DNA of 64,000 bases from Rotaria sp. Silwood1 (taxonomy: Eukaryota > Rotifera > Eurotatoria > Philodinida > Philodinidae), in assembly GCA_905250075.1 (NCBI GenBank), contig CAJNOP010000020.1, positions 831,399 to 895,398 of the forward strand, read 5' to 3'. A program made the translations under genes and the position numbers. The stretch's first letter is position 1, and each line of letters starts with the position of its first letter. The notes beneath the pieces are model-generated. The model made no database searches, was not told the origin of the DNA, and saw nothing but the letters and a program-made list of their open reading frames with translations. Shown in pieces: positions 1 through 12,840 of the stretch.

Positions 1-1177
1 GAAATCAATCAACATTAATTTAAGAGATTTATAAGATAATCATAATGCTATATTACGAGATTATCTAAATAGTACCCTTTTTCAAACATGATAACCACAA
101 AGACAATAATAGTTGTAATAATTGAATTAAAATTAAATGAATAATCAATAAATTTATCTAATTTTTGTTGGTAACTATTTATTATTGTTCTTTCAATTAA
201 AAAGCGATGCAAAAGTTTTTGGAAAGATGTCGAAATCTATTTCTCAACAACGTAGCATCGAATAGACTTCGACATTTTTTTGTTTGATAAAGCAAGTTTG
301 CAAAATATTTACATAAAACAAGACGATTTTCCTGAACGTTCATTTTTAATATTGTTCTTGTGCTCTGTTCCTGCGTTGCGATTCCTGCGGGAAACAGCAC
401 GAGAAATACGTAAAACAATCGTTCCTGCAGAATACTAGTAAATTATCATGCCGCTTATATCCTAGCATGCAGTTCAACTACTGTCAAAAGATAGTTTTCA
501 ACAGTGAATGAAGTCACCAATCACAGAATGTCTAACTTAGACCCCAAAATTGTTAATAATATTTTATTGCTTTATTAAATAGAGCATAAAAAAAGTAAAT
601 TTAAACACATCGCAATAAAATCCATTTTAAACGAGCTTTTTCAGAGTGATTTTGTTGCGAAAATCCCTATTTTTATGAACACCATGGAACGGTGTTTTTT
701 GTCACGATGTTTTGAATTGAAAAGGCTTATAGAAAAAAATATCGATGATTTTGAACACAAGACTAACGTTTTTTTTTTTTTTCTTCAAAATTGTGTATGG
801 AAACGCAGTTTTTCATAGATGTGTCTATTTTTTGCAAAATGTGGTCGAATAAATAAAATGATTGAAAGATACAAATGTGACGAAAGAGCAAAAAATAAAA
901 AGAATAAGGTCCGAATGAAGGGAGAAACAATATATTCTATTCGTTTGGATTTATGTCCAGTATATTCTATAATAAAAAATTGTTATAGTTTTAATCAATT
1001 CGTTTGATTGACAAAATTTTAAAATGATATTCATATAGTTTAAATAAACGATGCTAATAAAAAAAATGTGTGGATGCGTTTCGAAAAAAAAATAATCTTA
1101 TATTTTAAGGAAATAAAAGGCACAAAAAAATAGTTAGTGACAAAGCACCGGCAAATTCAAGTCAATCAAGTCACGTT
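1..1177. other. AT-rich flank, no gene seen
   Basis: No open reading frame here has exon-like codon use with splice sites or any recognisable protein. The stretch holds poly-A/T runs and lies downstream of the 3' end of the minus-strand coiled-coil gene that stops at 1178. Short ORFs near 200-420 and 820-1000 look like chance. Confidence 0.6.
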
Positions 1178-4100
1178 TTAGATAGTATTAAGTGATTGCA
1201 AAGATTGTGATTGAGTTTGAACCTGTAATAGACGTTCATGTTCACGTGCATGAATATCTAATAAAGCTTTATTTTCACGCATTTGTTCTCGTTGTCGTAC
1301 TAAACGTAAATGATTATCTTCACGTCGTGTTTGTAACTAAGAAAGAAATAATAAATAAATAATATTCAATTGAAAATGAATTTGTAATTATACTTTAAAT
1401 AATTTTGCTTTTTCTTTTGCTAAATGTCGTTCTAATTGTTTTTCTTCTTGTTCCGATCGTGCAATAGCATCTTCAATTTTTTTAGCATCTTCACGTTTTT
1501 TTCGTACTAAATCTTCTTTTAGACGTTGTACTTCTTGTTCTTTTTTACGTCTTTGAAATTCAGCTTCTTTTACTGATTTACGTAATTCATATTCAAGATC
1601 TTCATTTTTATTCATTTTGTTCTATAAAAATAATAATGAATATATATAATAAAATATTAAATAAAATCGTTTACTTCTAAATCTCGTAAGCGATCTTCAT
1701 GTTTTTTACTTTCAAGTTCAACATGACGTATTTTAGCTTTAGCTGTTGCTTCACTTTTATGTTCTTCAGTTTTATCACGCATATATTGATTCGCTAATTG
1801 TGAACGACGATTATCAATATCCTAAAATATAAAAGATAAATATTTATCTACTTTATTTTTTTTTTTGTTTATGGTAATACAAAAAAAAGAAACATACAGT
1901 CATTTTAGACATTAACTGTGTAGCACGTCGATCTTGTTCAGCAATAATTGTACTTGCATTTAATTGTCGTTGTTTAGCATAGATCGTTTCTAATCGACTC
2001 TTTGTATCACCAATTCGACGAAGAGCTAAAACAAAAAATATATCGTGAAGAAATTGAAGTATTTTAGAAAATATTTTTTTTGTTATACCTTCACGTTGTT
2101 TAAGATCAAGCATGGAACGATGAAGTGTTACATCGCCTGAAACACGGCGTTTTTCGTGATCGTAATTTTTACCAAACACATTTGTTTGACTACAAAAAAA
2201 AATAGAACTTAAGAGTGAATATTTTAAACCTTTCATGTCAATTATAAGAATATAATGTTGAAATAAAAGATATAATAATGGGTTATCGAAAAAGTTAATT
2301 TAACAATATGTTCATTTATTTTATTTTTCAGCTTCTTAAAGAAATATGTGAGCTTTTGAAAATATTGAGTAAGCAATGGAATTTTGTGTTCTTTTCAAAT
2401 GTGTCTTTAAAATGTTTGCAAAACTTTTGTTTTAATAGTTATGAATCGATCTTATTAAGACGTGTAAAATTGAATTTCGACAAGCTTCAGCGCATCAAAA
2501 TTCAACCAGAATTGGAGTGAAAATTCTTTCAAATACAGCAAATAAAGAACAAATATTTCTTTATAAATCGTGTACTAATAGTTAGTTTGCTTTAAATCAT
2601 TCAGCAACAGTGAATATTATAATAATGTATGCTATGTGATTTTCAGTAAATTTTGTCGATTTTTATGAACAATCGACATGAAAAGTAAACTCGACCATTC
2701 CAGAATAATTGTTCTGACATTCTCGGTTCTTATATCACTCTATGGAGAACAGTCTGATCTTTAATTCTATATACAAAATATTAGTAAAATAACATATATA
2801 GTAAAGGAGACTGTTGGTTGATTGTCTCCGTCTAAACTTTACTTTCGCGCTTCTAAAAATGGTCGTCACAGAAGTCCTACAAAAGTCTTGAAATCATATT
2901 CGGAAACCATACAGAATTTTGATTTAAACTCAATGTTCTCAAATTTCTACAGTCTCCTTTGAGAGACTGATACTATCGCTGCATTAAAATAAAAATACAT
3001 TGAGATTCTTAAGATATTTTGAGTAAAAAGAAACAATTGTAAGTTTAGCGTAGTAAAATGAATACTCAATGTCAACAATATGAAGCCTTAACAGATTTCG
3101 ACTAAAAAGCAAAAAAAAAACGGACAAGCAGATACTTGTTTCATATAGTAAAGATTTTCGATTTCGATCTACATTCTTCTTCATTTCTAGTTACAATAAA
3201 ATATTCAAGTGTTGAAAGTAGTATGTCTTTGTTCTTTTTATCTGAACAATTTATAGTTTCATTTACATGTGAATTTGAAAATAGATGAGATAAATTTATT
3301 GTTTATAGTAAAATTATCAAATTGTTTATATTTACTTAAATTTTTGTTCTTGTTCGAGATCTTGTTTCATTATTTGACTACGATCATAATCAACAACGCT
3401 ATAAAATGAACAATATTTCAATTGAATTCATAGTACTAAATATAGCTAGATCGTACTTTAGAAAATCTTTCATATCTGTTTTAACTTTTTGAGCTTCTAA
3501 ATTAAGTGCCGTAGCTATATCAGCTAATTCTTTTTTAAGGCGACTTTCTTCCAACTAAAATTAAAAATACTAAGAATAAAATAGGAAAATTTGCCTTATA
3601 AGATCTTACCTCTCGTTGTTGAACTTTTTGTTCAAAATCTGTATGAATTCGATTTAATTGTTGATGTTTTATTTGAAGTTCATGAGCTTTTGTTCGATAT
3701 TGTCGAGCTAGATCATTACAAAGAAGTAAATTACGACGATCTTTATCTTTATTTGTTTGTAATGAATCAATTAAATGATCAGTTCGTTGTTTTGTTTGCT
3801 AGTTAAAAGAGAAAAATACTTAATAAATTCTTGATTTATTTTATCAAAAATTTATGATAAAAATTAATTTTTTAAATTAAATCGATGTATAAATGAAGAT
3901 TTGATTATTATTTATAGGATAGGTACAAGGATTTCTCTTTACCCTACTAAGATAACTGTTGACACAAGATCGATACATTCGACTTGATTGAATCAAACTT
4001 GTTATTTGTGCCAATGTTTTTGAAGGACATACTTTTGTATACTGTAATGATATTTCGATGTAAATTATCATAAAATCTTATATGAATGTAATTATGTGTT

Positions 4101-5000
4101 AAACAGGTTATACAGACAATGAAAAAAAAAAGACTTCACAAAAAACCTTGAAATCATTTTTTTTTTTTCATGATAAAAATGAAATTTTTATTTTAGATAA
4201 ATAACAATGTATAGAAATCATACCTTTTCTCGCTTTTTCACGAACTCTCTTTCAATTTTATCCTTGTCTTCGAGATTTTTTGATAAATGTTTTTCAGCAT
4301 TATAACGTTTTCTTGTTGCATCTATATTTAATTGATTGAAAACCAAAATAGATTGAAATATATTATTTACAACATACTTACCAACATCAAGGTCTCGAAG
4401 TGAATGATGTAACTGTCGTTGTTCTTTTTTAATGTCACCTTCTAAACGTTTTGCTTCTCGTTCACTTTGTTTTGCTTTAATCATTTCTTCCTTAAAATGA
4501 AAAAATAATAGAGTAAAGTTATTAAATAAATGAAACAAACTTCAATAAGTTTCATTTGTTTATCATATTCTTTTTTTTTATTTTCAAGAATTGTTGCTAA
4601 AGATAAAGAAGATGGTAATTCATTTTCATCAGATGTTTTGTATTTTCTTGATGTTGTTCCAATAGCTGGTGCTGATAATGATGATTTATTAATAGAAGCA
4701 AGTAAACCACCTCGTGATGGTGATGTTTGATGTTTTGATATTTGAAAATCATCTTGTTGACGATGAAGTGAACGAATACGTCGAGATGAATCAACATAAC
4801 CTCCTTTTGTCATATAACGACCATGGTTTCTAAAGATAATAAATGGTTTTTTTTTATAATGAAAATTTTGAACAAGAAAATTTTCACCGTAAAAATTCAG
4901 CATAATTAACAAGATCATCATCATCATATGTGTATGCACTAGTCTCGGCAATAACTGCATAACGATTGTCGAGTAATGAGGGACGAGCAAAGGCGGTCAT
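1178..5000 (-). CDS. Coiled-coil protein, 12 exons, 573 aa, family not recognised
   Basis: Read on the minus strand, 12 exons join in phase through GT-AG introns: 5000-4888, 4829-4541, 4490-4382, 4321-4224, 3798-3610, 3554-3457, 3398-3336, 2189-2089, 2025-1898, 1821-1675, 1621-1394, 1336-1178 (1722 nt, stop TAA at 1180-1178). The first ATG (4998-5000) opens MTAFARPSLLDNR. Residues 1-125 are polar, with a DDDD run and a Ser-rich stretch. From about residue 125 to the end the protein is almost continuous Glu/Lys/Arg/Gln-rich helix, such as QQIEREV-like and KKREDAKKIEDA segments, typical of a long coiled coil. There is no signal peptide or membrane segment. A ciliary, axonemal or centrosomal structural role would fit the composition but is a guess. 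Introns are short except those at 3799-4223 and 2190-3335. Exon structure is well supported; function is unknown. Confidence 0.8.
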
Positions 5001-5783
5001 TAATTATGTATATGATGTTTAAATCTTACTCATCTATTTTTACCCGTCAAATATAGCAGAAGAACAAAAAAATTTTTGACCATCGAATATTCAATAACCA
5101 TTTTTTTAACTGTTTCCATGCCAATGTCATTCACACAATTGCTTATATAAACAAAATGACATACAGATGGCATTGGATGATGAAACTTTAAAAAAGGTAA
5201 TATTGGGTAACCTTCTAAATCTATTGAATTAGGTTCTTTTTAGCAGAAAAGAAGATGTTGACAGCACTGAATTTTTTTTTGGTTTAATTGTGTTGTTATA
5301 AATCGTAATTAAATTCAATACTCGCATGATAAACTTGTTAAAATTATTTTATTCATTATCTTAAGTGTATTATTCACCATTTGGTAGTCTCTGATATGAT
5401 TAAATTTATTAATAAAACTCGATGTCTATTGAATGTATTTTTTTTTCTTTCAACTAGATTTTTCTGTTTTTCCTGTTCTTGTATCAAAGATTTCTCGGAC
5501 ATTTTATATGCTAGAAAGCTCGAGAATGTCTTAAATTAAAGAGAAAACTGTGGTGCACAACTTGATAGAGTCAACATTTTCATTTTCTTGATAAGTTTTC
5601 AAAAAAATGAATGTTTTTCAGTAGACACGCTCTGATTTTTCGAATTTTTTTAGAGAGAATAGCACATAGTAATAACAAACAATATTTTGAAATATTGGGT
5701 CTTTGTTAATTGTCGCAACAGATCTTGGCTGCACTATTAAAGCATCAACCCAAGATGTGTATCATTAAGTTTGTAAGAGAAAT
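5001..5783. other. Upstream region of the coiled-coil gene
   Basis: This stretch holds no supported ORF. It should contain the promoter and 5' UTR of the minus-strand coiled-coil gene, but I see no element I can name. Confidence 0.5.
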
Positions 5784-5883
5784 NNNNNNNNNNNNNNNNN
5801 NNNNNNNNNNNNNNNNNNNNNNNNNNNNNNNNNNNNNNNNNNNNNNNNNNNNNNNNNNNNNNNNNNNNNNNNNNNNNNNNNNN
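5784..5883. other. Assembly gap of 100 N
   Basis: Exactly 100 N bases, the usual placeholder for a gap of unknown size. Distances across it are unreliable, and the ORFs crossing it are artefacts. Confidence 0.99.
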
Positions 5884-8800
5884 AATCCTGACCTAAGATA
5901 TCCTACGTCAGAATGATGACAACTCAATAGTATTTTTTTCAAAGTACTCGTTATTCTACTTAAATTAGCTAATGATTTTATTTGTGTTTATTTATACTTT
6001 TTGGCGTAATATATTCAAATATTTGAAAATTGAATACTAGATTTCGTAAACAAAGAGTACAAAAAAAGTGAACAAACTTGACTCTTAGTTGAGAGTGACG
6101 AACTTCTCTTAGATAAACCTGGAGTTTTGCGATGGCAATAGATTTTAAAAAAACTGTAGCTCAGTTGATCTTCAATTGCTAAATGCTGCCCACTTCTCAA
6201 AATAATTTAGTTAGGAAATGGTCCATGATTTAAAAATTCCTGGCACAAGCAACAAGAAAAGCTGGAACTTTCAGAAGGAACTAGTTACATGAGAACTATT
6301 CTTTATGTAAATTTTCAAATCAAGACTCCCAAACCAACCTTCAAGGTGATCTGTGAAATGATACGGAATTTCGTTGAAAAATTCAGCCAATAATTTATTT
6401 TTCAGAAATCGAACAACTAAAAGAGGTTATATTAGCACAGATAATCAGCATCAAGTACGAAGCATAACTACACAAAATACCAAGTTCTTAACTGCAGTAA
6501 TGGAAGAGATAGCTTCTGGTCCCTTTTTTCTGTTCACTATGCACCTTACTCCGATATTTTTTATCGTTATGCTGTTTCTATTTCTTATGTCTGCGAGGTT
6601 TTTTCGGAGATGTTTCTTGTGTTCTAAATTTTCTACAAAATTAAATTTCCCATAAACTCTCGAAACTCCTAATGGTTTACTAGATTCAGAAACGCCAACA
6701 CTATGTCCCGAATCTACACATCTTGGACACTTAAGTGGAATAGGATTAGAATGCAGCACATGGAATGAAAGAAAAAAAATCATTATTTTTTTTTATTGTT
6801 TATTTAATAAATGCAGTTACAATAGCTACCAAGGCAAATAACGAACAATCGAAACTTTTTATTTATTTTTCTTACACAATGATATGAAGTCAATATTTCT
6901 TGTTGAAATCTGTAGAAGGACCTTCCACGAAAAATGTTGAACTTTGCAGATGATTGAAGGAAGTTTCAGCAAGTCAATTTTATCATGACGGTTTGCTGCT
7001 TTGGGTGAATAGCTTGCTTTAATATTCAATTAAGATTTTGTTTGACGATATCTATCAAGTGCTCGATTTATGTGATGCTCGAAAGTAGAACTCGTTCTAA
7101 TTTCGAACAATAGAACAAAATGTCCCTATGCATTAGTGCTGTGCTTGCAAAATCAAGGATTCATTGTCTTTCAATTGAAGCGAGTACTTATAGTTGTATC
7201 TCAGAAATATTCTAAAAACTAATATCTTCACTCTCAATAAAACAATAAGTAACTGAATACTTGATTTTGAGCAACGAAAGACGATGTTACACTACTCATT
7301 ATTATTCTAGATATTTGTAGTTGTCCTCAAGAAATCGAATGAAATATGTTTGATGTATATTTTATTAAAATCGATCATTATGAAAAATCCAGAGAAAAAA
7401 CTGCTGACTATATGGAGTAAATCAATAGGTTGAGAAAAAAATAAAAGAAAGGCACTACTAGTTCAGCAGATGAGAGGAAGAATCTGACTACTAATTAATG
7501 TTCGTTAGTTTTGATGATGATTGATAGTACTGTTGCGTTTGTACCATATGTCCTACAAAGAAAACAAAGCTGTTAGTACAATCTCTGCAGCGTTTAAGTG
7601 ACAAATTTCTTCGTCGTCCTTTTAATTTTTCAGACATACAATAAAAAAATGGTTCATATATTGTATAGAGACGTCTTTGAATATACAATCTGTAATCATA
7701 CATCGAAAACGTCTGCCACAATGAATAATAGTCTTTGGCTAACATCTATCACGTTCATGTGAATTGGGGAGGGAAAGGTTGAAGATTTTACCCCTATACT
7801 TCAAAATGTATTTTAGATCGTGTTTCACGAAAGTACTAAATTAATTCAAGATCCTAAAATACTACAAATGATAATAACCTCATAGAAGAAAACATGACTA
7901 ATGAAACGAATTATTAGGGCATTCTGTTGATGGACTATGAACAACATTATATCGGTTCAACATATCTAGCTTAAACATCCTATTCAAATATACTTCTCAC
8001 TTGAAAGAAACAATTTGGGTTCATCTGTAAAGTTCATCCAATAGAACATTGGATTTTTTAAACTAGTTGTTTTCACCTGTCTGTTTTTTCAAGGAGAAAT
8101 GAAAAAAAGAGTATAAATATATATCTATCAATTACTATTCGATAGACTATTTTTTATTTTGACTTCTGTTTATTACGGTAGCAATATATATAAAAAATTT
8201 CTGCGAGAAAATTTACATTTCTGTGGAAAAAAATCCATTTTTATTAGAATTCAACCTTATAGGAAGAAAGTAATACAATTCTAAATGACTGGATTGTTTG
8301 TAGAAAACCTAGTGATTCTTAAGGAAAATGAAGGATAAAGTATTTTATAAGAATTTGAAGTTCGAATTCATTCTTAGAGTAGTTGAAAATATTGGTTGGT
8401 CTATTGATGGTGATAAAGACTTCAAAACTAGTCTCAATTCAACAAATATCGATCTCACATGAGAGAATTTTTTTCGTTTTTTCTAACGAAAAACGAATAA
8501 TTATCAGTGTCATTTTGATCTTTACATGGGCGTATCTACTTTCGCACAAGATCGGTCCTCTTCACGTTTGTAATGACAGTAACTCAGACTAAGACATAGT
8601 TTTTGTGAAAGTTTGATCTTGCGATAACATTTCGTTATAGAGATACGATCGTATTAGTGAAATTTATTATTTGTGACAGTCAAAATTTTGGTGCAAAAAA
8701 AAATAGTTCCAATTTCGCTCGTATTTCTATGTACTTCTACGAATGCCAGAAAATATTCACAGAAGAATAAAAGTGTAAAGCATTCGACGGTCTATCCAAC

Positions 8801-9833
8801 TACATATGACACAATTTTTTCATAGTATGAAATCTTAAAAAAAAGTGGATGATTCTTTTGAAAATCATACTAAACAAAAAGTTTTCCTATTTTTGCATCA
8901 ATTTAATACAAATGTATTTTTTCACTATAACTTCTTTTCAATAAAGCATATAAAACTGGAAATTTTAAGATGAATATATCTCATTTAGTTATATTATAAA
9001 CCAAATTTCATTGACTCAGGACAACGTTTTCAGAAACGATTGTGGCCTTTTCCTATTTTAAGATAGTTGATAGCAATATCTTTTGCAATGATCTTGACAT
9101 TGCTATAATGAAATGTCATACGACGTAGTGATACAGATAATTCTTTATTTAATAGATTTTTCTTTTATGATTATTAAGCATTTAGTAAAACTATTAATAG
9201 CATCAATAGATGCTGCAGACAGCGTTATATAGTAAACAATTTTTCACCTATAGTAAAAAAGATGCCAAACATTGTTGACGCTTGTGTTTTCATCTGTTAC
9301 AAACACTTGAAGGGCATTTTTCTTGTGATGATAATAAATTCGACTATGGTTTTGATTGCATGTGGAGATGATAAATGTAGGCTTCGCAGCAGGTGATTAC
9401 ATCAAACTAAAGACATACACAACTGATGCATCTCTAGAAATTTCTCACCATACAATGAACAATTATAATCATAGCAAATACAAAGAATATGCATGCCATG
9501 ATTCTTGTTGGACATGAAAATCAAGAATTCAATTTAAAAAAGGAAAACTTCGTATCGAAAGATTGTGACAACTACTTTAAACATTTGTTCTCGTTAGATC
9601 AATGAAATATCTTTTCCATATTTTGCAAGTTGCAAGGCCTTTTTGACTATCGTTGTATCTCCTAATAATTACAAATTCATTGGATGAACAGCTAATTGGT
9701 ACAAACACTTGTCATCATTAAAAATAGAATAGAAGACAAAATAAATAAGTATTGGTATAATTACTATTGAAGTTTGTCTTATTTAATATTTTCATAAGAA
9801 TATTGTTTTAGGTAAAATAAATATCTTATAAAC
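5884..9833. other. Gene-poor AT-rich DNA
   Basis: I see no exon chain here. Two minus-strand ORFs were looked at: 110 aa at 6451-6783, containing a CPRC motif, and 84 aa at 7491-7745. Neither has recognisable homology or convincing splice partners. The rest is AT-rich sequence with homopolymer runs. Confidence 0.5.
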
Positions 9834-10310
9834 ATGGAGCAAGATAGCGAAGAAAAAAATTCAGATCAGAACCGGGTGAAAAAACAAAAAATCTCTTCGT
9901 GTTTCAGCCTTTGTATAAGACTAATGATTTTTTGTATGAGTAATGTAATGCTGATCGGTGTAATTATGATTAGTGCTTCAGGAAACCTTGTCATCGATGT
10001 TACACTTCTTAATAAACAAAACAGTCGAACATCGATCAGATATTATTTAAGATTTCTTGTATAATGAATATAATTTGAATTGATTATTGAAATTTAAGTT
10101 TATATAGCTTTACGCATTAGTAGGAGATGAACAAAAAAATTACACATCACACATTTTTCCACCATAAATCACATTGAGTTTTAGGTTGTTTTTCATTATA
10201 TACATCAGCTATGTTTCTCACTTTAGTATCTTATTTTATTGATCTTGTTTGTTCTCAATGGGTTTTTACTTGAATTAAATGTTGAAATATCAAAATATAA
10301 TATCAAATTC
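9834..10310 (+). pseudogene. Decayed relic of a rhodopsin-class GPCR
   Basis: A 76-residue ORF (9834-10064) ends in a segment that aligns with TM1 and the start of TM2 of the two intact receptors downstream: ASGNLVIDVTLLNKQN here against TFGNLISVIILLNQQN at 20.6 kb. The frame is then lost, and stop codons interrupt the stretch matching TM2. At about 10202-10255 the DNA is nearly identical to the TM3 start of the paralogues (the segment coding TSAMFLT, followed by a degraded Leu-Asp-Arg region). After a deletion, about 10256-10305 resembles the end of TM4. No full-length product is possible. It is a third, dead member of the local receptor cluster. The N-terminal 40 residues match neither intact copy, so the ORF start may be chance. 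Confidence 0.7.
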
Positions 10311-11080
10311 AAGAACCAACGACAAAGCAATAACTCGTTTCCATCAAATTAATTATTCTTAGTTAAGAATAAAGAAAAAAAAATGAAGTCTATTTGCGTA
10401 GATCTAACTTTTCATGATATAGTTTGTTCCATTTACTTTAATATTTCTATCCATTAGACTGAGAGAAAAGAAAATAATTGCTTGACATACATTTATCAAT
10501 CTATGATTCACATTTAGTGCGCAATTCCATCACTCTAGGTCATTGATGTTGTTATTCATATATTTAACTTTGAAAGTATAGACATAGTGTTTCTTGTTAG
10601 TCATACAAGAGTATATACAAGAAATAGAGTAAAAATATTCTATTTCAATTTTCTGTCATCCGAATTTGAACAAAATGTACATAAAATACCAAAAAGCTAT
10701 GTGTTGTCCAATGTTAATCAAAAATGTTTGAAAATCATTTGAATATTCTACTAATATAATATGCAACAAAATTACACTCTATTGTAGATATTTTTTACTT
10801 TACTGATATGATTATACACTAATAAATTATATGGTACAAAACTCTCGAAGCAAAACCAACGGTCATATCCAATATTGTTCTTCAAACAATTCGTGAAATT
10901 TCTCTTTTCGAAAAGTGTTCAATAGCTATTTAAACCGTTGACGTACTATTGTTTGATTGGTGTCACACAATATTAATATATATTGAAGCAGTAAAAAGAA
11001 ACAGATGAGTTTAATCAAAAAAAAACCTAAATTAGTTTTTTTTTACCACGTTGGTAAAGAATAGTTCATTTAACACGATG
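10311..11080. other. Spacer between GPCR relic and TTAA element
   Basis: AT-rich sequence without a supported gene. It may contain further unrecognisable remains of the receptor relic. Confidence 0.45.
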
Positions 11081-12132
11081 TTAACCCTTTCCAGCCGGAT
11101 GTATCCATTTGGATACATTAAGCCAATGTTTTACGAAGAAGTAACTTGTAGTGATGATATGAAATGTTTTGATGATTTGATAAATAAGTGAACACATTTC
11201 AACACACATTCACGTGTTTAGAAGAAGGAAAAAACACTCACTAAGAAAATGGCCGACTCTACCTGAAATGCTCCAAAATAGCGTCCGTATAGAAATAATC
11301 CTTTTCTCGTGCCTCTAAATAATCAAACTTCGAAGCAAGTAGTTGTTAATTTTCCTTCATAGACCTATAGTCTATTGCATCACTAAAACGGATTATTTAA
11401 AAAATCCGAATAATAAAAAATGGAAATGTATCCATTTGGACACATCCGGCCACTAAGGGACAAATATTTTGCAAAAACTCGTTTCTTTTTGCCTATCAAA
11501 ATTCAATACTTTATGGTTTTTTTTACATCTATATTTGTAGATGCAATCCCACGTTGTCTGTTTGTCGATGTTTTGCAGTCCAAAGTTTAAATGTTTGTAG
11601 AATGTTCTAAGATTCTGCAGTATGATGCAATAGTAGCTCAATTTTTTCCGAAAATTTCTAGAAATTCAGGAAAAGTGTAGCGAGTTGCTGAATATTTCGT
11701 AATAGCCTAGTTCTGAACACTACACAATGTTCAGAAACTTTTTAGAATGTTTCTGAATTTCCAAAAATTTTTCGGAAAAAATTGAGCTACTATTGCACCA
11801 TACTGCAGTATTTTGGAACATTCTACAAAAATTTAAGCTTTGGACTGCAAACCATCGACAAACAGACAACGTTTGATTGCATCTACAAATATAGATGTAA
11901 AAAAAAACCATAAAATATCGAATTTTGCTAGACAAAAAGAAATGACTTTTTCAAAATATTTGTCCCTTAGTGGCCGGATGTATCCAAACGGATACATGAA
12001 GCCATTAGATGTCGAAACACTTATTGGTTCTGAGAAATAAACTTTTCCTATCTCCATGGTCTAGGAGCAACGAAAATCCATAAAAAGATTTTTTTGCTAC
12101 TTGCCTTCTAGTAGCCGGCTGGAAAGGGTTAA
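11081..12132. mobile_element. TTAA-flanked non-autonomous DNA transposon (piggyBac-like), composite foldback
   Basis: TTAA stands at both ends (11081-11084 and 12129-12132), as expected for a TTAA target duplication. Inside it are perfect 14-bp terminal inverted repeats, CCCTTTCCAGCCGG at 11085-11098 and its complement at 12115-12128. TTAA targets and CCC-starting ends are the hallmarks of the piggyBac superfamily, but no transposase is encoded, so the superfamily is inferred. A second pair of related ends (CCCTTAGTGGCCGG) lies inside, at 11964-11977 and inverted at 11446-11459. These face outwards, so the outer parts (11085-11459 and 11964-12128) each look like an end-bounded unit flanking a central palindrome. 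The short ORFs inside are mirror images on the two arms and are not genes. Confidence 0.8.
11426..11997. repeat. Central inverted repeat of the TTAA element
   Basis: The left arm (from 11426 to about 11700) and the right arm (about 11715 to 11997) are reverse complements with scattered mismatches, centred near 11710. The transcript of either strand would fold into a hairpin with arms of about 280 bp. The arm ends carry the inner CCGG-ATGT motif and a 20-bp palindrome. Confidence 0.8.
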
Positions 12133-12840
12133 ATCGTACAAAAGGTAATAGATTCTAGTCTAGAGAGATTTGAATCATGAGAAAAGTTTTTTTTAATATA
12201 CATAGATGTTTGCATTTGCTGTTCTTAACAATTATGATATTTCGATGGATACTACACTACATTGATCTGCTTTCCTCATTTAATAAATGAAACAAAGAAA
12301 AAAAAATGACCTTATGAACTATTTTAATGATAAAAAAAGATAGAAAATTGAAACAGAATACTTCTTTAGATCTTTGACTCTTTTCAAAGAAAATAATTAT
12401 TACATAAAAAAAGAATTTATTTTAAGAGGATACAAATAGATTATTATTTTCGTATTTTAATTTTTGATATTTGGTTTATGATGCCCTAAAAATCAGTGAA
12501 CAGTGAAATCTTATCAAAGATATATTTACTTAAGGAATATCAAATTAACATAAGTATAATCTTCTCCAATAAGAATGGCATATGAAGAATCTTAATAAAA
12601 AAAACCTAGATAGGTCTTTTGTTTGTCTTCTCCATGTCTATATTGTCAAAATATAAAGAAAATTATGCCTAATAGAAAAAAAATATATATAGGAAGAGAT
12701 AAAGACCTAAAAAAAAATAAAATAGATGACATTAGAGCAGTGAAATAACTGAGAACGTTAATATTCCTATTAATCGGACAGTAATTTCAACAAGTGCTAT
12801 AAAGTACCAAAGACGCTAAAAACAAAGGTAAACATATTAA
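12133..12840 (+). promoter_or_regulatory. Upstream region of receptor 1, duplicated upstream of receptor 2
   Basis: From about 12190 to the ATG this DNA resembles about 19935-20548 before the second receptor. An obvious shared block includes CTCATTTAATAAA followed by a purine-rich AAAGAAAAAAAAA run and ATGAC. The duplication therefore included several hundred bases of upstream sequence, which presumably holds the promoter. No TATA box or start site can be assigned. Confidence 0.5.

Noticed and set aside
5710..5942. ORFs crossing the N gap
   Set aside because: They exist only because N runs contain no stop codons.
6451..6783. 110-aa minus-strand ORF with a CPRC motif
   Set aside because: Only one CxxC pair, no second zinc-binding pair, no recognisable family and no splice partners; not strong enough to call a gene.
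7491..7745. 84-aa minus-strand ORF containing EPFFYCMSEKLKGRRRN, reminiscent of a GPCR TM7 end and helix 8
   Set aside because: The preceding segment is not hydrophobic enough for a TM helix and nothing else of a receptor is nearby.
11453..12057. Several overlapping ORFs on both strands
   Set aside because: They are mirror translations of the two arms of the palindrome in the TTAA element.
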